A DNA stretch of 64,000 bases, taken from assembly GCF_036906915.1 (NCBI RefSeq), contig NZ_JBAKHX010000013.1:71363-135362 (forward strand). Reading direction: 5' to 3'. Each line of letters starts with the position of its first letter. Within the stretch, counting starts at the first letter, position 1. A program made the position numbers and the translations under genes. This document shows, piece by piece, positions 58,847-64,000 of the stretch. This stretch comes from Phytohabitans sp036906915 (GTDB lineage: Bacteria; Actinomycetota; Actinomycetes; Mycobacteriales; Micromonosporaceae). Under the pieces are notes generated by a model that had not been told where the DNA came from, ran no database searches, and worked only from the letters and a program-made list of their open reading frames with translations.

Positions 58847-60645
58847 CCCTCGGCCTGCGCTTCGAAGAGAGCGGCGTAGGGGCCGCCCCGCGCCATCAGC
58901 GCCTCGTGCGAACCCTGCTCGGCGACCTCGCCCGCCGACAGGGTCACGATCAGGTCGGCGTCGCGCAGCGTGCCCAGGCGGTGGGAGATCAGCAGGCTGG
59001 TGCGGCCGGCCCGGTACTCGCGCAGCCGCACGTGGATGTCGCGCTCCGCCTCGGCGTCCAGGCCGGCGCTCGGCTCGTCGAGGATCAGCAGGTCACGAAC
59101 GGCCGGCAGGATGGCCCGGGCGATCGCCACCCGCTGCCATTGCCCACCCGAGAGCAGCACGCCCGGGTCGTCCGAGTCGTCGTCCAGTTCGAGGACGCGG
59201 GACAGCATCGTGCCGTACCCGCGCGGCAGCCCCGCGAGCACCTCGTCGACACCGGCGCGGCGGGCCGCGTCCCGGATCCGCCCGAGGTCGCCGCCCGGCA
59301 CCCGGTCCGGGCCGTCCGGCGGCACGTCGCCGAGCCAGATGTTCTCCGCCGCCGTCATCTCGTACGTCATGTAGTCCTGGAAGACCGCACCGATCCTGGT
59401 CCGCAGGTCCGTCACGAGGAACTCGCGCAGGTCGACGCCGTCCCACAGGATCGCGCCTCGGGTCGGGTCGTAGAACCGGCACAGCAGCTTGACGAGCGTG
59501 CTCTTGCCGGCGCCGTTGTGCCCGACCAGCGCCACCGACCGTCCACTGGGGATGAAAAGGTTCACGCCGCGCAGCACCCACGGGTGCTCCGGCCCGTACC
59601 GGAACCACACGTCGCGCAGCTCGATGCCGTGCCGCAGCGGGGGCACCGGGCGCGGGTCGCGGGGGGCCGGCAGGTCGGGCGCGACGGTGGAGACGCCCTC
59701 GTAGTGGCCGAGCATCAGCATCGCGTTGTGCAGCCCGGCGATGTGCCCGATGACCGAGGTGAGGCCGCCCTGTACCCCTGCCACCGCCGCGACGAAGACC
59801 GCGACGTCGCCGACGGACAGCGCGCCCGACCGGGCCGCGCCGACCGCCCAGACCAGCCCGGCGCCGGCGGTCGCGGCGCCGAGCACCGCGAGCACGCCCT
59901 GCGTGCGCACCTCCCGCCGGTCGTGCACGCGCCGCGCGCCGTGCGCGGCTCTCAGCTCGCCGAGCATGCGGCCGCGAAAGAGCCCGCCCAGCCGCAGCAG
60001 GCGCAGCTCCTTCGCGGCCGGCAGGCTGGTCAGCAGGCTGGCGTAGAACATCTCCCGGCGCCAGCCGGGCGTGATGTCCCACAGCAGCTTGGCCCGCTGC
60101 CGGCTCAGCCGGATCTCGGCCACCAGCGCCGGGATCGCGCTGAGCGCCACCAGTCCGGTCATGGTGGGGCTGAGGACGGCGAGCGCGCCCAGGAAGCCGG
60201 CGAGCTGCACGCCGCCCTGCACCAGGCCGAGCAGCCCGTCGACGCTGCGTGCGGGCGCGTCCCGGCCGGCCTGCTCGGCGAGGCGCAGCGTGTTCTGGAA
60301 CTCGGCCTCCTCCAGGCGGCGCAGCCCGGTCAGCCGGTCGGTCGCCCGGTACAGCTCGCCGAGCGCCACCATCGCCGCCGACCGGCCCACCTGCGCCCGC
60401 AGGTACTCGGTCAGGTGCGGCACCACGGCGGTGCCGACCGCGGCGACGGCGAGCGCGGTCACCGGGCCCGCGATCGCGCCCGCCGACGGGTCGACGATCC
60501 GGTCGAGGACCAGCTTGGTGAGCCACGCGACCAGCACCGGAAGCGTGCCGGCGACCGGCGCGAGCGCCACGTAAACGATCAAGTTCGCGCGCCCGGCCCG
60601 CCACACCACCGCGACCGCACGGGCGACGCGCGCGATGCCCGTCAT
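58831..60645 (-). CDS. ABC exporter (fused membrane and ATPase domains)
   Basis: A 604-residue half-transporter: six membrane helices (about 15-300) then an ATPase with Walker A ALVGHNGAGKSTLVKLLCRF, Q-loop FQDYMTYEM, signature LLSGGQWQRVAIARAI, Walker B DLLILDEPSAGLD and H-loop SLLISHRLG. No N-terminal C39 peptidase, so any precursor cleavage must come from another enzyme, such as the nearby S26 peptidase. It is convergent with the AfsR gene. Likely exports the peptide or leads its immunity. Confidence 0.87.
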   Translation of the reverse strand: MTGIARVARAVAVVWRAGRANLIVYVALAPVAGTLPVLVAWLTKLVLDRIVDPSAGAIAGPVTALAVAAVGTAVVPHLTEYLRAQVGRSAAMVALGELYRATDRLTGLRRLEEAEFQNTLRLAEQAGRDAPARSVDGLLGLVQGGVQLAGFLGALAVLSPTMTGLVALSAIPALVAEIRLSRQRAKLLWDITPGWRREMFYASLLTSLPAAKELRLLRLGGLFRGRMLGELRAAHGARRVHDRREVRTQGVLAVLGAATAGAGLVWAVGAARSGALSVGDVAVFVAAVAGVQGGLTSVIGHIAGLHNAMLMLGHYEGVSTVAPDLPAPRDPRPVPPLRHGIELRDVWFRYGPEHPWVLRGVNLFIPSGRSVALVGHNGAGKSTLVKLLCRFYDPTRGAILWDGVDLREFLVTDLRTRIGAVFQDYMTYEMTAAENIWLGDVPPDGPDRVPGGDLGRIRDAARRAGVDEVLAGLPRGYGTMLSRVLELDDDSDDPGVLLSGGQWQRVAIARAILPAVRDLLILDEPSAGLDAEAERDIHVRLREYRAGRTSLLISHRLGTLRDADLIVTLSAGEVAEQGSHEALMARGGPYAALFEAQAEGYAPV

Positions 60646-60679
60646 GGCGTGAACCTAGGAGGCGAGCCTCCAGGGGTAG

Positions 60680-61501
60680 CTACAGCGCCGCTACATTTCC
60701 GTCGAAGGCGGCCGCGTGCTCGCGCACCCACTCGGCGAACGTCCGGGCCGGGCGGCCGGTCACCTTCTCCACCGTCGGCAGCACCGTGTACCCGGCCTCC
60801 GGCGGGTCTGTGCGCATGGTCAGGAAGAACCCGATGTCGTCCTCGCCGTATCCCTCACCGCGCCACTGGGCCACGATCTCCTCGGTGCTCAGCTCGACGA
60901 AGCGCACCTCGCGGCCGAGCACCTCACTGATCACACGCACCTTCTCCGGCGGCGTCAGCACCTCCGGCCCGGTCAGCCAGTAGTCCTGCCCGGCGTGCCC
61001 GTCCGTGGTGAGCGCGGTCGCGGCGACCGCGGCGATGTCCGCCTCGTGCACCATCGCGCTCTTCGACTCCGGGAAACCCTCGCGCACCACGCCCTCGGTG
61101 CGCACCGCCTCGGCCCACTCCAGCGCGTTCGACATGAACTCCACCGGTGACAGGAACGTCCACTCCAGGTCGCTGGCCTCGATCGCCTCCTCCAGCGGCG
61201 TCTTCGCGAAGTCGCCGCGCAGCACGGTAACCCGCCGCACGCCGGCCTCCCGGGCCGCGCGCACGATCGCCGCGCCGTCGGCGCCCTCGACGTTGATCAG
61301 GTGCGCCGCTCGCACCCCAGCGAACACGGCGGGTAGGCCCGCGGTGTCGGACAGGTCGCCGGCCACGACCTCCGCGCCGGCCGGCAGGTCGGCCTTCGCC
61401 GGGTTTCGGGTAAGAGCGCGGACGGGATGCCCGTCCGCCAGGAGCTGTTCGACCAAAGGCTTGCCAACGTTGCCGGTCGCGCCGGCCACAAGAATCGTCA
61501 T
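60680..61501 (-). CDS. NmrA-like NAD(P)-binding protein
   Basis: A 273-residue atypical SDR: MTILVAGATGNVGKPLVEQL (Rossmann GxxGxxG), NAD(P)-type Arg in ALTRNPAK, and YWLTGPEVLTPPEKVRVI later. No catalytic YxxxK, so it is an NmrA/QOR2-type redox sensor or quinone reductase. ATG 61501 fits the family; ATG 61531 is upstream but would overlap the dyad. Divergent from a WYL regulator. Confidence 0.85.
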   Translation of the reverse strand: MTILVAGATGNVGKPLVEQLLADGHPVRALTRNPAKADLPAGAEVVAGDLSDTAGLPAVFAGVRAAHLINVEGADGAAIVRAAREAGVRRVTVLRGDFAKTPLEEAIEASDLEWTFLSPVEFMSNALEWAEAVRTEGVVREGFPESKSAMVHEADIAAVAATALTTDGHAGQDYWLTGPEVLTPPEKVRVISEVLGREVRFVELSTEEIVAQWRGEGYGEDDIGFFLTMRTDPPEAGYTVLPTVEKVTGRPARTFAEWVREHAAAFDGNVAAL

Positions 61502-61520
61502 ACCAGCGACGCTAGAGACA

Positions 61521-61545
61521 ATCGCGGCCATCTTTTGACCGCGAT
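61521..61545. promoter_or_regulatory. Probable operator between NmrA-like and WYL genes
   Basis: ATCGCGG (61521-61527) and CCGCGAT (61539-61545) are perfect 7-bp inverted repeats with an 11-base AT-richer spacer. They lie in the 62-base divergent region. WYL regulators typically control the gene next to them. Binding is inferred. Confidence 0.55.
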
Positions 61546-61563
61546 CGGTGCGAAGATCGAAAA

Positions 61564-62553
61564 ATGCTGGAGACGTCCGCGCGCCTGTTGCGCTTGCTCA
61601 CCCTGCTCCAGGCGCACCGGTACTGGTCAGGGCCGGCGCTTGCGGATCGGCTCGACGTCAGCCCACGCACCCTGCGGCGCGACGTCGACAAGCTGAGGCT
61701 GCTCGGGTACCCGATAAACGCGACCGGGGGAGTGGGCGGCGGCTATCAGCTGGCCGCCGGCGCGACGCTGCCGCCCCTGCTTCTCGACGACGACGAAGCC
61801 GTCGCGGTCGCGGTGGGGCTGCGCACCGCGGCGGCGGGCGCCGTCACCGGCATCGCGGAGACGTCCGTGCGCGCGCTGGCCAAGCTCGACCAGGTGCTGC
61901 CGTCGCGGCTGCGCCATCAGGTCACCACGCTGGGTGCGGCGGTGGTCACCACGCCCACGCTCGGCCCGACCGTCACCCCGTCGACCCTGACCGCGATCGC
62001 GGCCGCCGTGCGTGACCGGGTGCGGCTACGCTTCGACTACCGGTCACGCGCCGGGGGCGTGGCGGTGCGGGATGTCGAACCGTACCGTCTTGTCCACAAT
62101 GGACCGCGCTGGTACCTGCTCGGTTGGGACGTGGACCGGGGCGACTGGCGCACGTTTCGAGCCGACCGGCTCACCCCGCGGGTGCCCACCGGGCCGCGCT
62201 TCACGCCCCGCCCGCTGCCCGCCGAAGACCTGGCGCGGTACCTGGCGTTCGGGGTCACCACACACCAGTACCGCTATCAGGCCGTGCTCGTCATGCACGC
62301 TCCACTGTCCGAGGTGGCCGATGAGATCCCGCCCAATGTCGGCGTGGTCGAACCGATCGACGACGCTACCTGCCTGGTGCGGATCGGCTCGGACAGCCTG
62401 GATCAGCTGGCGGTGTGGACGGCGGCGTTCGGCTTCGAGTTCGAGGTGCGCGAACCGCCCGAACTCCTGGCACACCTGCACACGCTGACCGCCCGCCTGT
62501 CCCGCGCCGCCGCCCGCTCCGAGACCTCCCCCGAGGCCGCCCCCGACCCATGA
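61564..62553 (+). CDS. WYL-domain transcriptional regulator (YafY-like)
   Basis: A 329-residue protein. HTH_11 helix-turn-helix: LLRLLTLLQAHRYWSGPALA then DRLDVSPRTLRRDVDKLRLL. WYL domain (about 140-225) with RLRFDYRSRAG, VEPYRLVHNGPRWYLLGWDV and WRTFRADRL. A WCX extension ends the protein. It likely senses a small ligand or nucleic acid and controls the divergent NmrA-like gene. Confidence 0.92.
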   Translation: MLETSARLLRLLTLLQAHRYWSGPALADRLDVSPRTLRRDVDKLRLLGYPINATGGVGGGYQLAAGATLPPLLLDDDEAVAVAVGLRTAAAGAVTGIAETSVRALAKLDQVLPSRLRHQVTTLGAAVVTTPTLGPTVTPSTLTAIAAAVRDRVRLRFDYRSRAGGVAVRDVEPYRLVHNGPRWYLLGWDVDRGDWRTFRADRLTPRVPTGPRFTPRPLPAEDLARYLAFGVTTHQYRYQAVLVMHAPLSEVADEIPPNVGVVEPIDDATCLVRIGSDSLDQLAVWTAAFGFEFEVREPPELLAHLHTLTARLSRAAARSETSPEAAPDP

Positions 62554-62567
62554 CCCCCGCGTTCCCC

Positions 62568-62662
62568 GCGTTCGGCCTTCTCGCCCGCGTTCGGCCTTCC
62601 CGCCCGCGTTCGGCCTTCCCGCCCGCGTTCGGCCTTCCCGCCCGCGTTCGGGCTTCCCGCCG
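62568..62662 (+). repeat. Five tandem 19-bp repeats
   Basis: The unit GCGTTCGGCCTTCCCGCCC occurs five times (starts at 62568, 62587, 62606, 62625, 62644); units 1 and 5 have one to two differences. It begins 14 bases after the WYL stop and abuts the palindrome. Confidence 0.9.
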
Positions 62663-62719
62663 ATCAAGGGCAAACGCACGTGGTTCGATCTCAGATCCGC
62701 GTGCGTTTGCCCTTGATCG
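62661..62719. repeat. Palindromic element copy A
   Basis: CGATCAAGGGCAAACGCACG (62661-62680) pairs perfectly with its inverse at 62700-62719 around a 19-base loop. The left arm and the following bases (to 62693) match, in inverse orientation, the element at 63871-63927. It also forms a strong hairpin downstream of the WYL gene. Confidence 0.85.
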
Positions 62720-62833
62720 ATGCGATGTTCCTTGATCGGTGGGCGGTGGGCGAGCGTCGGGCGCTCACGGGTGTTTCGCGGTGGCAGCGGCCGGCACCCG
62801 GCGATTTATGCCGTGCGGGAGGTCGGAGCGCCG

Positions 62834-63682
62834 ATGGATACTCTGGCGATGGAAGATCCGCGGGCGCTCGCACTCGCCCACGTCGCGGCGCTGGCCACCG
62901 GTGACGGCGCCGACCCGGCGTGGCGCGTGACACTGCACTTCCACCCCGACCGGCTTGCGGCGGGCGAGCCGATCCTGCGGGCCATGGCGCGCGACGGCGT
63001 GTACCGGTCGCAGTTCGAGACCGGCACCAGCAACGGTGGGCTGACCGCGCACGAGGGCGGCGACCGCTGGCGGTGGGAGAGCCGGATGTTCGCGGGAGCC
63101 TACGACGGCGGGCCGGCGGCCCACCGTCCCAGGTACGGGTCGCTGAACTTCCGCCGTCGCACCGTGGGCGGGTCGCCGCGGTTCGGGTCTTCGTTTCTGC
63201 GGCTGACCACCGACACCCTCGACCGCACCACGTTCTGTTACCCCGACAGCGTGTTCGAGCCGGAACACTTCGGGGTGGTGACGCGGTTGTCGACGCTGGT
63301 TTCGTTGGCTTTGGCGGATGAGCAGGAGCCGCTCGACGACTATGTCGAGGCGCACGTGCACGGCCCGGTCGAGCTGGCTCGCGACGTCGAGGCGCTGGTG
63401 CTCGACCCGTGTTATCGCGGCACGGCGGTCGAGGCGGAGGCGAACGCGCTCGGCTGCCCGGTCGAGTGGCACGGCGGCTTCCGGCTGCACGTCGACGAGT
63501 TGCGCCGGCACCCCGAGTACCGCGGCCCGGAGTTCGTCGATCTGGGCGCGGTGCTGGCCCGGGACGGCTGGCTCGACGCCGCGATCATCGGTGACGCGTC
63601 CCGCACCGGCCGCTACGACCAGCAGGCCCTCAAGCGGGTGTGGCACTACGTGGCCCGTTTCGGCCACCCCGAGATGGCCTAA
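62834..63682 (+). CDS. DUF3626 domain protein
   Basis: A 282-residue protein: LALAHVAALATGDGADPAWR, VTLHFHPDRLAAGEPILRAM, RDGVYRSQFETGTSNGGLTA, RWRWESRMFAGAYD, YGSLNFRRRTVGGSPRFGSS and TTFCYPDSVFEPEHFG. This matches the DUF3626 family, with conserved His and Asp residues suggestive of an enzyme or toxin-like fold. ATG 62834 has GGAG upstream. Flanked by two inverted palindromic elements. Function unknown. Confidence 0.82.
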   Translation: MDTLAMEDPRALALAHVAALATGDGADPAWRVTLHFHPDRLAAGEPILRAMARDGVYRSQFETGTSNGGLTAHEGGDRWRWESRMFAGAYDGGPAAHRPRYGSLNFRRRTVGGSPRFGSSFLRLTTDTLDRTTFCYPDSVFEPEHFGVVTRLSTLVSLALADEQEPLDDYVEAHVHGPVELARDVEALVLDPCYRGTAVEAEANALGCPVEWHGGFRLHVDELRRHPEYRGPEFVDLGAVLARDGWLDAAIIGDASRTGRYDQQALKRVWHYVARFGHPEMA

Positions 63683-63870
63683 GCCTCCCGCCCGCCCTCA
63701 CCCCGACCCGCCGGTGCAGAGCGCCGCGCGGGCAGGTGGGTTGAGGGCGCGCGCCAGATATCGCGCCTTCTGCGCTAGTCCCGACGCGGACCGCATCGCC
63801 GCCGCCGACGACGATGACAGCAAGCTGCGCGCCGCGCTGCCGGCGGGCGTCGACCAAGGGAAAACGCATG

Positions 63871-63927
63871 GATCAAGGGCAAACGCCCGTGGTTTTGAGA
63901 TCGAACCACGTGCGTTTGCCCTTGATC
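63871..63927. repeat. Palindromic element copy B (inverted relative to copy A)
   Basis: Arms 63871-63894 and 63904-63927 pair over 24 bp with one mismatch and a nine-base loop. On the reverse strand it reads CGATCAAGGGCAAACGCACG as copy A does, and continues identically for about 33 bases. A degenerate extra arm (CCAAGGGAAAACGCATG, from 63854) precedes it. Confidence 0.85.
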
Positions 63928-63954
63928 GACGAGAGGAGGGCGGGCGGAGCCTGC

Positions 63955-64000
63955 GCGGCGGCGGGCGCGGCGGGCGGGCGCGGCGGGCGGGCGCGGCGGG
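63955..64000. repeat. Low-complexity GGCGGGCGC tract at the window end
   Basis: Repeated GCGGCGGGCGG motifs fill the last 46 bases and continue out of the window. No gene is seen from 63683 to the end apart from palindrome copy B. Confidence 0.7.

Overview
The window is very GC-rich DNA with GTG/TTG starts, ATGA/GTGA gene overlaps, WYL, SARP/AfsR, ECF and PknB-type regulators and a sortase-E (LAXTG) sorting signal. This points to a filamentous actinomycete chromosome, most likely Micromonosporaceae. That placement is inference from style and gene content. I saw no rRNA, tRNA or CRISPR array.

Layout. 0-10 kb: accessory-looking DNA with a cut-off methyltransferase, an APC permease, a LAXTG surface protein, a MerR/BtrH-like pair with a textbook MerR promoter, an ECF42-YciI-DUF998 operon, and decayed reductase, hydrolase and P450 genes. 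10-18 kb: an ECF-like sigma gene coupled to a lipoprotein, a Ser/Thr kinase, a paralogous lipoprotein, a second Ser/Thr kinase, and a TPR membrane protein/AAA+ ATPase pair. 18-30 kb: ankyrin protein, DUF3558-like lipoprotein, SDR and MarR-MFS unit, PP2C phosphatase, a FemAB/MurE-like peptidoglycan pair, a truncated TetR gene at a recombination scar, DUF2690 protein, ArsR-like regulator and a tiny Tat lipoprotein ending in nine Asp.

30.7-42.4 kb: a streptogrisin-like protease, then a six-gene same-strand block of LemA, a DUF2207-like protein, SWIM protein, MoxR AAA+ ATPase, DUF5682 and VWA protein. The last four form a YehQ-L-M-P type cassette. The SWIM gene carries four in-frame copies of a 102-bp minisatellite. 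42.4-52.8 kb: DUF72, glyoxalase, a LacI-controlled GH42 beta-galactosidase/sugar ABC operon with two operators, an arginase-fold protein, and a secreted metalloprotease with a discoidin domain.

52.9-60.7 kb is the most interesting part. A 62-residue precursor with eight cysteines and four tryptophans in its last 37 residues sits between genes for a MauE-like membrane protein, a TlpA/MauD-like thioredoxin, an S26 signal peptidase, an ABC exporter, an AfsR/SARP regulator and a two-component pair. I infer a production and maturation locus for an exported disulfide-rich peptide. 60.7-64 kb holds an NmrA-like reductase divergent from a WYL regulator, then a DUF3626 gene flanked by two inverted copies of a palindromic element, and low-complexity DNA.
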